From positions 1-17,309 of the forward strand of contig WRJP01000021.1 in the NCBI GenBank assembly GCA_009778535.1: a stretch of DNA of 17,309 bases, read 5' to 3'. This document shows positions 1 through 6,900 of this stretch, piece after piece (the stretch's first letter is position 1; each line of letters starts with the position of its first letter). A program made the translations under genes and the position numbers. The notes under the pieces are model-generated. The model saw nothing but the letters and a program-made list of their open reading frames with translations, did not search any database and was not told where the DNA came from. This DNA comes from Propionibacteriaceae bacterium (GTDB taxonomy: Bacteria > Actinomycetota > Actinomycetes > Propionibacteriales > Propionibacteriaceae).

Positions 1-77
1 TCGTCACCGATGTGCCCCCTAATTCTGTCGTCACTGGAATTCAGGCCACCACCAAACCTGGCGACATCATCGCCTAG
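1..77 (+). CDS. C-terminal end of a hexapeptide-repeat acyltransferase, serine acetyltransferase-like (partial)
   Basis: Reading from base 3 gives 24 codons ending in TAG at 75-77. The stretch V-T-D-V-P-P-N-S-V-V-T-G-I is the typical closing coil of left-handed beta-helix (hexapeptide) acyltransferases, where a DVP-x-N/x-S-x-V-x-G turn ends the helix. Among these, serine O-acetyltransferases (CysE, first step of cysteine synthesis, acetyl-CoA + L-serine) commonly end this way with a short tail. The usual AxVVG(I/V)PA is here T-G-I-Q-A. Only the extreme C-terminus is in the window, so the exact acyltransferase (CysE, maltose/galactoside acetyltransferase or other) cannot be settled. The family call is fairly good; the specific enzyme is inference. 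Confidence 0.55.
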   Translation, partial: VTDVPPNSVVTGIQATTKPGDIIA

Positions 78-124
78 CGATCTGCACAGGCACGGACTGT
101 CAAAGCTCTACCATTAGCCCGTAA

Positions 125-153
125 TCGACCAGGAACGGGCAACCGGTTAACAT
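125..153 (+). promoter_or_regulatory. Candidate sigma-A-type promoter upstream of the MFS gene
   Basis: A -35-like TCGACC (125-130) and a TANNNT-type -10 TAACAT (148-153) are separated by 17 bases. Transcription would start near 160, just before a good Shine-Dalgarno GGGAG (164-168 region). The -35 match is weak, so this rests mainly on the -10 and the spacing. Confidence 0.3.
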
Positions 154-218
154 CGCGTAACGCGGGAGTAAACTATGACTGCGTTCTGGTCAATTCCTCA
201 ATATCCCAAAGAAGTGTC

Positions 219-1520
219 GTGCAAGTCAGTGCTGGTGAAAACTCCCGCCCAAATGAGCGGGTTTCGATCTTTGCGTCACTGCACTATCGAAACTACCTGC
301 TTTTCTTCTCCGGTGGCTTGCTATCAAATGTGGGAACTTGGATGGCGCGGATCGCCCAAGACTGGCTTGTCCTGACGATTCTCACCGAAAAATCAGCTAC
401 GGCGTTGGGCATAACTACGGCACTCCAGTTCTTGCCGATGTTGATTTTGGTTCCATGGACAGGCGCGGCCGCCGATCGATTCAACAAACGTAAACTTCTC
501 ATTGCGACTCAAGCCGTGATGATGGGAACCGGCTTGATATTAACAACCTTAGCTTGGACGAATGTCGCACAACTGTGGCAGGTGTACGTATTAGCTTTCC
601 TTTCCGGAACTGCCGGTGCTTTCGATACCCCTGCCCGACAAGCATTTGCACCAGAAATGGTTCCCAGACAGCTAATAACGAACGCCGTGGGATTGAACAC
701 CACATCGTTCAATGCCGCTCGGCTTATCGGTCCGGCTGTGGCAGGAGTGAGTATCTATTGGTGGGGGGTCGCTCCGGCACTGTTGTTAAACGCGCTCAGT
801 TTCATACCCGTGATAGTGGCGCTGCTGCTCATGGATGTTACGCAAATTACTTCGGTAACGCGGGCGGCGAGCAAAGGAGCGATCAGGGAGGGGATGCGTT
901 ATGTAAAGAACCGGCCTGACTTGATCATATTGATGTTCATAGCTTTCATGCTTGGGACTTTCGGCATGAATTTCCAAATCACAAACGCATTGATGGCGAC
1001 CGTGACGTTCGGGGTTGACTCAGATGGTTTTGGGTATCTCAGTTCAATAATGGCAATTGGCTCACTAGCTGCTGGGCTGGTCGCCGCGAAACGCACCCGA
1101 TCTCGACTGCGGCTAATTCTGGCAGCGATGGTAGCTTTTGGTGCGATAGTGACGGGGCTGACCTTTGCACCTTCATATATCTTCTACGCTGTACTGCTCG
1201 CGCCAGCAGGGTTTGCCGCATTGACTGTTATGACCGCCACAAATGCTTCGGTTCAGCTGTCAGTAGACCCAGCCATACGCGGTCGGGTGATGGCGCTCTA
1301 CATGGCAGTTTTCATGGGCGGTACTCCAATCGGTTCTCCAATAATAGGCTGGGTGGGCGATGTGCTCGGCCCACGTTGGACTCTTGCTGTCGGTGCAATC
1401 GCAGCTTTCCTGACTGTAGCTGTCGTCGTCGGCTATGTAATCAAGCGAAACGGTTGGCCATTTGATCGCCATTCACATGATGAGCCAGCTGTAATAATCC
1501 ATCCTGAGGATGCGCGCTGA
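219..1520 (+). CDS. MFS transporter, MFS_3/EntS-like exporter
   Basis: A 433-residue major facilitator superfamily permease with about 12 hydrophobic segments. It starts with the family-typical block F-A-S-L-x-x-R-N-Y...G-x-x-x-S-N-x-G-T-W (residues 18-41). The MFS motif A after TM2 is G-A-A-A-D-R-F-N-K-R-K (82-92, D86-R87), and a D-T-P-A-R-Q-A block lies after TM4. This subfamily (EntS/YgaY type) mostly exports siderophores, drugs or macrolides by proton antiport in the cytoplasmic membrane; the substrate cannot be told here. The start is the GTG at 219, preceded by AAAGAAG with only 4 bases of spacing. No better in-frame start exists upstream, although the frame is open. A stronger ribosome site sits at ATG 175 in another frame, see findings. 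Length is normal for the family. Confidence 0.85.
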   Translation: MQVSAGENSRPNERVSIFASLHYRNYLLFFSGGLLSNVGTWMARIAQDWLVLTILTEKSATALGITTALQFLPMLILVPWTGAAADRFNKRKLLIATQAVMMGTGLILTTLAWTNVAQLWQVYVLAFLSGTAGAFDTPARQAFAPEMVPRQLITNAVGLNTTSFNAARLIGPAVAGVSIYWWGVAPALLLNALSFIPVIVALLLMDVTQITSVTRAASKGAIREGMRYVKNRPDLIILMFIAFMLGTFGMNFQITNALMATVTFGVDSDGFGYLSSIMAIGSLAAGLVAAKRTRSRLRLILAAMVAFGAIVTGLTFAPSYIFYAVLLAPAGFAALTVMTATNASVQLSVDPAIRGRVMALYMAVFMGGTPIGSPIIGWVGDVLGPRWTLAVGAIAAFLTVAVVVGYVIKRNGWPFDRHSHDEPAVIIHPEDAR

Positions 1521-1568
1521 TCTTGGTACCTCAGTTCGTCTGCGGAGAATCGGTCAACAAAACCCGTG

Positions 1569-1597
1569 TTGAGTGGTAGGCATCTCGGCTGTAGTCT
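1569..1597 (+). promoter_or_regulatory. Candidate promoter of the LppM-like lipoprotein gene
   Basis: TTGAGT (1569-1574), exactly 17 bases, then TAGTCT (1592-1597). The -10 fits the actinobacterial TANNNT consensus and the -35 keeps the TTGA core. Transcription would begin near 1604, about 23 bases before the chosen ATG at 1627. No promoter experiment supports it, but spacing and both boxes agree. Confidence 0.45.
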
Positions 1598-1626
1598 GAA
1601 GAATAGACGTGCTGATGGGAGTGACA

Positions 1627-2685
1627 ATGCGCATAAAAAAGCGAGCGACAGCGTTAATTTTGCTACTAAGTGCCACAATACTAACGTTGACTGGCTGCAT
1701 TAAAGTGCAAGCCGACTACAACATAAAATCCGACGATACCGTGGATTCAGTTATCGTGATGGCATATTCCGATCAGGCGCTGCAAGCACTCTCGGGACTA
1801 GCTGGTCGTTCGGTGGAAGATATTAAGTCTGAAATGGGGATGGATCGGCAGATTGACGAAATGCAACGGCAAGTAGGCGGTAATGCGAGAGTCGAGCCAT
1901 ATGCACAAGATGGATATACGGGCTACAAGCTGACCATTAAAGATCAACCGATAGCCGACATGGGGAAAATCTACGAAGGCCAGTTATCGCTGAAACGTGA
2001 AGGGGATCGGTTCATCTTGGAGGGAACATCTCCAGCAAGTGATCTCAACATGCCAATGGAGATACCAACTGATTTTCCCGGAATGGGGCCAGAGATGATC
2101 CCACAAATCGCGTATACCTTTACTTTCCCTGGCAAAGTCCTAAAGTCAACCGGCAAAATCGACGGCAACAAAGTGACCTATGACCTGGCGCTTGGCAAGC
2201 AAATCGACATACAAGTTGAGGCTGAGGCGGTTGATTCTGGTATGCCGATGATTTTGCTGATAGGTCTGGGCATTGGTGCTGTCGTTGTGATTGCCGCAGT
2301 GATCGTCATTTTTATGCAGCGGTCGAAGAAAAAGGGTCTTGTTCCTACTCCCGCATATCAAGGTGAATACCGGCAACCAGCAACTGGATACTCGCAACCG
2401 GCTGCGCAACCTGCCTCGTACCAGCCGCAAGCTCCCATGTCATACCCGCAGCAGGCTCCCGGAGCCTATCAACCTTCGGCTCCTAGTGCGTATCAAGTGC
2501 AGGCACCGAACCCTTACGCGCCGCCAACACCAGACTCGTACCAAGGGCAGCCTCCTAGCCCAGATCAGCAACAAGTCTCGGAGTCGTATCAGCCGCAGCC
2601 GCCAAATCCATACCAACCGCAGCAGCCCAATCCGTACCAACCACAGCCACCTAATCCGTACCAACCACCAACTCCAGGACAGTAG
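1627..2685 (+). CDS. LppM-family lipoprotein with C-terminal membrane anchor and Pro/Gln/Tyr-rich tail
   Basis: 352 residues from ATG 1627, chosen because GGGAG (1617-1621) lies 5 bases upstream; GTG 1609 and ATG 1615 are possible longer starts. A basic n-region (RIKKR) and hydrophobic core run into the lipobox L-T-G-C, C24 being the lipidated cysteine. Residues 25-200 form the LppM-type domain (repeated beta strands, 'YNIKSDDTVDSVIVMAYS'), found in actinobacteria; Rv2171/LppM of M. tuberculosis is its known member. A second membrane segment lies at about 207-230, followed by basic RSKKK and a tail of over 100 residues rich in P, Q, Y, N. The tail ends in three near-perfect 8-residue units (NPYQPQxP). 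With a lipidated N-terminus and an inward-basic TM, the tail should be cytoplasmic (inference). Such tails often mediate protein contacts; no function can be assigned. Confidence 0.75.
   Translation: MRIKKRATALILLLSATILTLTGCIKVQADYNIKSDDTVDSVIVMAYSDQALQALSGLAGRSVEDIKSEMGMDRQIDEMQRQVGGNARVEPYAQDGYTGYKLTIKDQPIADMGKIYEGQLSLKREGDRFILEGTSPASDLNMPMEIPTDFPGMGPEMIPQIAYTFTFPGKVLKSTGKIDGNKVTYDLALGKQIDIQVEAEAVDSGMPMILLIGLGIGAVVVIAAVIVIFMQRSKKKGLVPTPAYQGEYRQPATGYSQPAAQPASYQPQAPMSYPQQAPGAYQPSAPSAYQVQAPNPYAPPTPDSYQGQPPSPDQQQVSESYQPQPPNPYQPQQPNPYQPQPPNPYQPPTPGQ
2602..2673 (+). repeat. 24-bp tandem repeat within the lipoprotein tail
   Basis: Three in-frame copies of a 24-base unit at 2602-2625, 2626-2649 and 2650-2673 encode PNPYQPQQ, PNPYQPQP and PNPYQPPT. 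A degenerate relative (ESYQPQP) precedes them at 2581-2601. The copies share most third-codon positions, which suggests recent duplication by slippage, so the copy number may vary between strains. Confidence 0.8.
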
Positions 2686-2775
2686 ACTCTAGTTGGAAAA
2701 GAAGCCATCGCCCGAATAGGTGAAAGCTGACTGCGCCTAGCTTGGACGCCGAACCGGAAAATGCGCCTTCAAAAA

Positions 2776-2780
2776 AGGAG
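2776..2780 (+). promoter_or_regulatory. Ribosome binding site fixing the flavodiiron start
   Basis: AGGAG at 2776-2780 stands 6 bases before ATG 2787. It decides against a longer reading frame that could begin at TTG 2742, where no ribosome site is seen. Confidence 0.7.
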
Positions 2781-2786
2781 TTGACA

Positions 2787-3896
2787 ATGAAGTTACGTGA
2801 GAATATCTACACTGTTGGTGTCACAGATGCCGAAATTCGCTCATTTCACGGATATGAAACCCCTATCGGAACGACTTATAACGCATTTCTGGTGGTCGAC
2901 GAAAAGATCACACTGATCGATACCGTCAAGGGCGCTTTCGCCGAAGAGCTACTCGCCAATATCAAAGCTGTTATCGGCGACCGAGCGATTGACTACATCA
3001 TTTGCAACCACGTTGAACCTGATCACAGTGGCGCGCTGCCACTTGTGGTGGGAGCATATCCTTCGGCTGTCGTTTACGGAACTGCCAACTGCGAAAAGGA
3101 ATTGAAGGCGTACTATCCAGAACTCGCATTCGACTTCGTTCAGGTAAAAAACCAGGACAACCTAAATATCGGCGAAAAAACTTTCACATTTATCCCCATG
3201 CCCATGGTGCACTGGCCTGACAGCATGTCAACCTACCTAGACACCGACAAGATTCTTTTCTCAAACGACGCATTCGGCCAACATATTGGCACCGGCGAGG
3301 TGATGGACTGCGAACTCGAATCACAGTGGCTACTGGATCGCGCCGGAGATTACTACGCAAATATCATTCTCCCCTTCGCCACCCCGGTAAAACGACTGAT
3401 GGCTGGAATTGGGGAACTCGCCGTCGATATGATCTGCCCTTCGCATGGCGTGATTCTTGCGGAATCTATCCCACAGGTGCTGGAAGCCTATGCACGTTGG
3501 TGCGAGAACGTGACGGATGAGAAAAAGGTCGTAATCGTATACGACACCATGTGGGGAACCACGCAAAAACTGGCACTACAACTCGGCGACGAATACAGCC
3601 AAAAGGGGTATGACGTCGAATGCATCAACCTTTCGGAAAAGCACCATTCCTACGCTATGGCCCAAATCTTGGAAGCTAAATATGTTTTTGTGGGTTCTCC
3701 GACGCTCAACAACCAGATGATGCCATCTGTGGCCGCATTTTTGTGTTATCTGCGGGGGCTCAAGCCAAAAGATCGCATCGGACGAGCCTTCGGTTCATAT
3801 GGCTGGAGCGGCGAGTCTATCGGCGCTGTACAAGCTGGCTTGGAAGCCTGCGGCTTTGAGATGCTGGAGCCAGTGAAAGCGCAGTGGAACATCTAG
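2787..3896 (+). CDS. Flavodiiron protein (FprA/ROO-type O2 or NO reductase), C-terminus shortened
   Basis: 369 residues. The N-terminal metallo-beta-lactamase domain (1-245) carries the diiron ligands H75-x-E77-x-D79 (with H80), H142, D161 and H220. The spacings D79-H142 and H142-D161 are 62 and 18 residues, as in the family signature. A flavodoxin domain follows (248-369) with the FMN phosphate loop Y-D-T-M-W-G-T-T at 252-259 and the G-S-P-T-L-N block later. Flavodiiron proteins are cytoplasmic and reduce O2 to water or NO to N2O with electrons from rubredoxin or F420H2, protecting anaerobes. No rubredoxin domain is fused and no rubredoxin gene is visible. The protein stops right after K-A-Q-W-N-I, where relatives such as NorV continue (KAKW...) for another 25-30 residues of final helix. 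Dispersed repeats begin 15 bases after the stop. Function is likely but the missing helix deserves attention. Confidence 0.88.
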   Translation: MKLRENIYTVGVTDAEIRSFHGYETPIGTTYNAFLVVDEKITLIDTVKGAFAEELLANIKAVIGDRAIDYIICNHVEPDHSGALPLVVGAYPSAVVYGTANCEKELKAYYPELAFDFVQVKNQDNLNIGEKTFTFIPMPMVHWPDSMSTYLDTDKILFSNDAFGQHIGTGEVMDCELESQWLLDRAGDYYANIILPFATPVKRLMAGIGELAVDMICPSHGVILAESIPQVLEAYARWCENVTDEKKVVIVYDTMWGTTQKLALQLGDEYSQKGYDVECINLSEKHHSYAMAQILEAKYVFVGSPTLNNQMMPSVAAFLCYLRGLKPKDRIGRAFGSYGWSGESIGAVQAGLEACGFEMLEPVKAQWNI

Positions 3897-3911
3897 GCTG
3901 AATAACCATCC

Positions 3912-4017
3912 GCTGATTGAGTACAAACCGTCCGGTGGTTGAGTGCAAACCGTAGGTTTGTGTATCGAAACCTTGTGTATCGAAACCTTGTGTATCGACA
4001 TCAAGGGCAAAACCACC
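3912..4017. repeat. Palindromic dispersed repeat unit with 15-bp tandem copies
   Basis: A truncated copy (GCTGATTGAGTACAAACCGT, 3912-3931) is followed by a full one (3934-3972). The full copy has a left arm GGTGGTTGAGTG, core hairpin CAAACC-GTA-GGTTTG (3949-3963 region) and right arm TGTATCGAAACC. The right arm is then tandemly repeated: TTGTGTATCGAAACC at 3958-3972 and 3973-3987 and an imperfect third copy at 3988-4002. GGTGGTT (3934-3940) and AACCACC (4011-4017) bracket the unit as a 7-bp inverted repeat. Related copies lie at 6781-6938. No transposase or spacer structure accompanies them. Confidence 0.75.
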
Positions 4018-4056
4018 AGAGTTAACAAAGTAGTAGGGCAGCCTGTCGAACTGCGC

Positions 4057-4086
4057 CACACAGCGAAAGTGTGACGGTTTGTTTTT
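4057..4086 (+). terminator. Possible weak rho-independent terminator after the flavodiiron gene
   Basis: CACAC (4057-4061), loop AGCGAAA, GTGTG (4069-4073), followed by a T-rich run (4078-4086, TTTGTTTTT). The stem is only 5 bp and the T tract begins 4 bases after it, so efficiency is doubtful. It lies in the convergent gap before the minus-strand permease gene. Confidence 0.3.
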
Positions 4087-4088
4087 GG

Positions 4089-4940
4089 TTAATTCTGGAA
4101 GCCGACATAGTGGCGCAACTGCCGCGCCCACAAATACCGAAGCACCACCAGCAAGACGAAAGCAGCAATTACACACACGATAGGCATCCACCATGGCGAC
4201 CAGCCGAAGAAGACTCGTGACGGAACCGTCGTTATCAAGACTATTGGTAAGGCTGTTGAGAACAAGGCATGAAGCCAAGGTGTATAAAGATCGGCTGGAA
4301 CCCGGTTCAGATTGTGGATTGCGTTGACAATAACATCACCTTCAAATTTGAACAGGGTGATTGCAGGCAGAAATGAAAGAACGGCGATAGCCCAAAACAT
4401 GACAGAAGCGGCGATCAGACACACAACGAATCCGATAATGTGCCAGACTCCGCCTGGGAAGGCGCCAGCTTGAATCGCGTATGCAGCTAGTCCGATTGCG
4501 ATCAGGAATTTTGGCAAGTCCTGGACGCCCAGCTGCCCGAGCATGACTCGCAGCAGGGAGTCGCCAGGCAAGAGCAGCCGCCCGTCGAGTCTCCCGTTAC
4601 GAATATCTGTGGCAAGTCCGTTCGTGTTTCGGACACAAAAAACCCAATTGACTGCGTCCATCCAGTACCAGATGGCCTGCAAGAACAAGAGACGGGCTTG
4701 AGTCCAGCCAGCTCCTTCGCCGAGATAGTAACCAGCCACCAACACCGGTGCAATGGCGAAAATAACCCAGAACATCGAAACTAACGTGCCGATTACTAAG
4801 TCGCCACGGAATGCTGTGGCAGATTTCAGATCAAGAATCCACCCAGCCCGAACCGTGCGGAAAGTGTGGAAAAGACCACCTACCCTGATTTGAATAGCAG
4901 GATCGTCATTGGGATGACGCGTTGTTACGATCATGCTCAT
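4089..4940 (-). CDS. ABC exporter permease, second subunit (COG3694-like, ABC-2 type)
   Basis: 283 residues, about six hydrophobic segments, with a soluble N-terminus of about 30 residues. The pattern (RTVRAGWILDLKSATAFRGD, then TM helices, a N-x-x-x-D-I-R-N-G-R-L-D-G motif near 110-120 and LLLPGDSLLR) is typical of the permease partner in three-gene COG4586/4587/3694 exporters. In these, [T/N]DxRxGxLD marks the cytoplasmic coupling region. Its ATG at 4940 overlaps the TGA of the upstream permease gene (ATGA, 4-bp overlap), so translation is coupled. A second ATG at 4934 is better spaced from GGGAT and may be the true start, making the protein two residues shorter. It is the last gene of the operon; the transported substrate is unknown. 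Confidence 0.8.
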   Translation of the reverse strand: MSMIVTTRHPNDDPAIQIRVGGLFHTFRTVRAGWILDLKSATAFRGDLVIGTLVSMFWVIFAIAPVLVAGYYLGEGAGWTQARLLFLQAIWYWMDAVNWVFCVRNTNGLATDIRNGRLDGRLLLPGDSLLRVMLGQLGVQDLPKFLIAIGLAAYAIQAGAFPGGVWHIIGFVVCLIAASVMFWAIAVLSFLPAITLFKFEGDVIVNAIHNLNRVPADLYTPWLHALFSTALPIVLITTVPSRVFFGWSPWWMPIVCVIAAFVLLVVLRYLWARQLRHYVGFQN

Positions 4941-5719
4941 ATCCCGATTGCTTCAAAACGACGCATCGCTCTTGGCCAAGCCCAACGCAACAAGGCGGCT
5001 AGCCCTGCGATCCATACCCCGAGAGATACTGGCATCCACCAGCTCGGCGTTACCACCCCGCTAAGCAACTCACCCATACCGCCTACAGCCAGCCATAGCG
5101 GTGAAAGACGCATCACCCAGCCAAGCCAGCCAGGCATGAAAACAGACGGGGCAACCAGACCGCTGAGAACCCACCAGAAACCGAAAAAAAGTCCCAGAAT
5201 CCCTTCCGACTTCCCAATCCACAACGCCGTTAACGCATACAGATAGCAAAATAAGACGCTCGCTATCCAGCCGAAAAAGCCCAATAGAACCGCAATTAAC
5301 GCGGTGAAAACAGAAATTTGGAAATCCGCATCCAGCGCCCACGTAAGCAATCCAAGTGCGACCGTTAAAGGAGCACACCTAATCAGTGCCTGCATTAGGG
5401 GAGCAGGCAGAATAGCCAGCAGTGACGGGAAAGGCATGAGCATCAAACCCGAAAGCTCACCTGTGTAGACGCGAGAGGCGAACCCAAAAATGATTTCACC
5501 TCCCAAGAAAAGATTCGTCGTAAGAAGAATGACGAGGTAATAGGCGCTCGTTTGATTGGCACTCATGATGCCCGAACCGTCCGCAGCTAAGTTCCACAAA
5601 GCCATGAAAGCCAATGGCACAACCCAACCGAACAAACCAATCATCAACTTGGCGCGATACATGAATGCGGCTCGGCTTTCCAAACGAAGCCAGGCCACGA
5701 GACTAGCTGCTCGGGTCAT
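4937..5719 (-). CDS. ABC exporter permease, first subunit (COG4587-like, ABC-2 type)
   Basis: 260 residues from the ATG at 5719. That start is preferred because GAAGAG lies about 7 bases upstream and the overlap with the ATPase gene is then only 17 bp; the frame could also start at 5752, adding 11 residues. The protein has an amphipathic N-terminal segment (LVAWLRLESRAAFMYRAKL) and about six membrane helices, with the E-x-x-G-x-x-S-R-V-Y-T-G-E-L-S motif near residues 75-95. That motif is the counterpart of the DIRxGRLD motif in its partner and contacts the ATPase. The two permeases are distant homologues and most likely form a heterodimeric channel powered by the adjacent ATPase. Family members are mostly uncharacterised exporters, some near antibiotic or lipid genes. 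Confidence 0.8.
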   Translation of the reverse strand: MTRAASLVAWLRLESRAAFMYRAKLMIGLFGWVVPLAFMALWNLAADGSGIMSANQTSAYYLVILLTTNLFLGGEIIFGFASRVYTGELSGLMLMPFPSLLAILPAPLMQALIRCAPLTVALGLLTWALDADFQISVFTALIAVLLGFFGWIASVLFCYLYALTALWIGKSEGILGLFFGFWWVLSGLVAPSVFMPGWLGWVMRLSPLWLAVGGMGELLSGVVTPSWWMPVSLGVWIAGLAALLRWAWPRAMRRFEAIGI

Positions 5720-6713
5720 GCTTGATCTCTTCTGTGCGAGCATAAAGATCACGAAGAGCAGCTTCCAGCGGCGGGTCCGCCAGCGTCAGCCCCCTCACGC
5801 CTGGCAGGGCACTTAGTTGGGCTAGAATCGCGGGTGCTTCACGTTTTGGCACTTCTATGTTGATCTCCCCCGGAAGGTCACAAGCGATCAGACTCGCCCA
5901 GGGTGCAGCAGTGAGATCGATGTCATCTCCATACAATGACAGCACCTGACGGTCGCTTTTCAGACTCCGCAAATCTTGCAGCGATCCGTTAAAGACCAAT
6001 CGCCCCGCAGCTAGGACGGCAACTCGATCAGCTAATGCTTCAATATCTTGCAAGTAGTGGGATGTAAGCAGAACAGTCGCTTCATGTTCGTTCACGTAGT
6101 TGCGTACGAAAGCTCGGATTGCGTTCTGCGCTTCAAAATCTAACCCAATTGTTGGCTCGTCTAACAGCACTAGGCGCGGACGGTGCAGTAGTGCAGCCGC
6201 CAGTTCACATCGCATCCGCTGGCCAAGGCTCAACTGGCGCACAGGTGTGTCAGCGAAACTGGCCAGGTCAAGCAGGTCAACGAGTTCGTCGCGGGAGGAA
6301 GCGTACGCCGCCAATTCTAGCCCGTAGACGACTCTCCGTAATTCGAAGGAGTCGAGTACGCAAACATCTTGGTGGAGTTGGCTGCGTTGTCCCATAACGA
6401 AGGCAATCTGTCGCAAGAAATTGACTGAACGCTCATGTGGGATGAAACCAAGAACATCAATCTCACCCTTGGAAGGAGTCAAAAGTCCGGAAACACATTT
6501 CAACGTTGTTGTCTTTCCCGAACCATTTGCGCCAAGAATGCCGAGAATCTCGCCAGTATTGGCAGTCAAGTTGATGTCTTGAATTGCGGCTATCGACTTG
6601 TACCTGCGATGCACGAAATTCTTAACAGTGGCCACGAATCCAGTAGTCCGCTCTACGACATGGAAGGTACGCGTCACACCCTCAAGGTGAACCACTTGGT
6701 TTGCTGATATCAA
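5703..6713 (-). CDS. ABC exporter ATPase (COG4586-like)
   Basis: 336 residues with every ABC ATPase motif: Walker A G61-A-N-G-S-G-K-T68, Q-loop Q109, signature L161-S-L-G-Q, Walker B L181-V-L-L-D-E186 and switch H219. The N-terminal extension before the ABC core (V-V-E-R-T-T-G-F...F-V-H-R-R-Y-K, residues 19-39) is characteristic of the COG4586 branch, as is a C-terminal domain of about 90 residues ending in L-A-D-P-P-L-E-x-x-L-R-D-L-Y. It supplies energy to the two downstream permeases, whose genes overlap it. The start is a TTG at 6713 preceded by GAGGAAGGATCACC, with AAGGA 5 bases upstream. No ATG in frame precedes the conserved region, so the rare start is well supported. Confidence 0.88.
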   Translation of the reverse strand: MISANQVVHLEGVTRTFHVVERTTGFVATVKNFVHRRYKSIAAIQDINLTANTGEILGILGANGSGKTTTLKCVSGLLTPSKGEIDVLGFIPHERSVNFLRQIAFVMGQRSQLHQDVCVLDSFELRRVVYGLELAAYASSRDELVDLLDLASFADTPVRQLSLGQRMRCELAAALLHRPRLVLLDEPTIGLDFEAQNAIRAFVRNYVNEHEATVLLTSHYLQDIEALADRVAVLAAGRLVFNGSLQDLRSLKSDRQVLSLYGDDIDLTAAPWASLIACDLPGEINIEVPKREAPAILAQLSALPGVRGLTLADPPLEAALRDLYARTEEIKHDPSS

Positions 6714-6745
6714 GGTGATCCTTCCTCAATCCCGGGCAATTAGGA

Positions 6746-6751
6746 AGAGTA
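6746..6751 (-). promoter_or_regulatory. Candidate -10 box of the ABC exporter operon
   Basis: On the minus strand, TACTCT (6751 to 6746) fits TANNNT. It would give a start near 6739 and a 5' leader of about 26 bases containing the AAGGA ribosome site. No convincing -35 is present 17 bases upstream. The dispersed repeat at 6781-6819 ends about 30 bases upstream of the box and may form part of the promoter surroundings. Confidence 0.3.
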
Positions 6752-6780
6752 CCACTTCAGCGACGAGAACCTTCACCCAC

Positions 6781-6819
6781 GCTGGTTGAGTGCAAGTTGC
6801 AGACTTGTGTATCGAAACC
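6781..6819. repeat. Palindromic dispersed repeat, CAAGT/ACTTG core
   Basis: Left arm GCTGGTTGAGTG, hairpin core CAAGT-TGCAG-ACTTG, right arm TGTATCGAAACC. Arms match the copy at 3934-3972 while the core differs by paired changes on both sides of the stem. The copy starting at 6901 repeats its first 35 bases with two mismatches, exactly 120 bases away. A shared CGACGAGAAC precedes both (6761-6770 and 6879-6888). Confidence 0.75.
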
Positions 6820-6842
6820 GAGGGTTCAGACCTCTGCTGTCA

Positions 6843-6885
6843 CTCGTGGGTTTCGATATGGCCTTCGGCCTACTCTACCGACGAG
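6843..6885. repeat. Palindromic dispersed repeat in inverse orientation, GGCC-GAA-GGCC core
   Basis: Read on the minus strand: CTCGTCGGTAGAGTA, core GGCC-GAA-GGCC, then ATATCGAAACC-CACGAG. CTCGT/ACGAG (6843-6847, 6881-6885) close the element, and the outer 9 bases pair 8 of 9. It carries the same GGT-x-GAGT and ATCGAAACC arms as the neighbouring copies but the opposite orientation and a different core. Confidence 0.7.
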
Positions 6886-6900
6886 AACACTCCAACTCCC

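Noticed and set aside
2339..2692. Overlapping frames on both strands in the lipoprotein tail
   Set aside because: They are shadows of the 24-bp-period Pro/Gln/Tyr coding repeats and have arginine- or leucine-biased, non-protein-like composition.
3958..4002. CRISPR-like tandem repeat
   Set aside because: The 15-bp units directly abut without spacers and no cas gene is in the window.
3817..4278. 153-codon minus-strand frame with a repeated D-T-Q-G-F pattern
   Set aside because: It overlaps the ends of the permease and flavodiiron genes and the pattern is simply the 15-bp tandem repeat read in frame.
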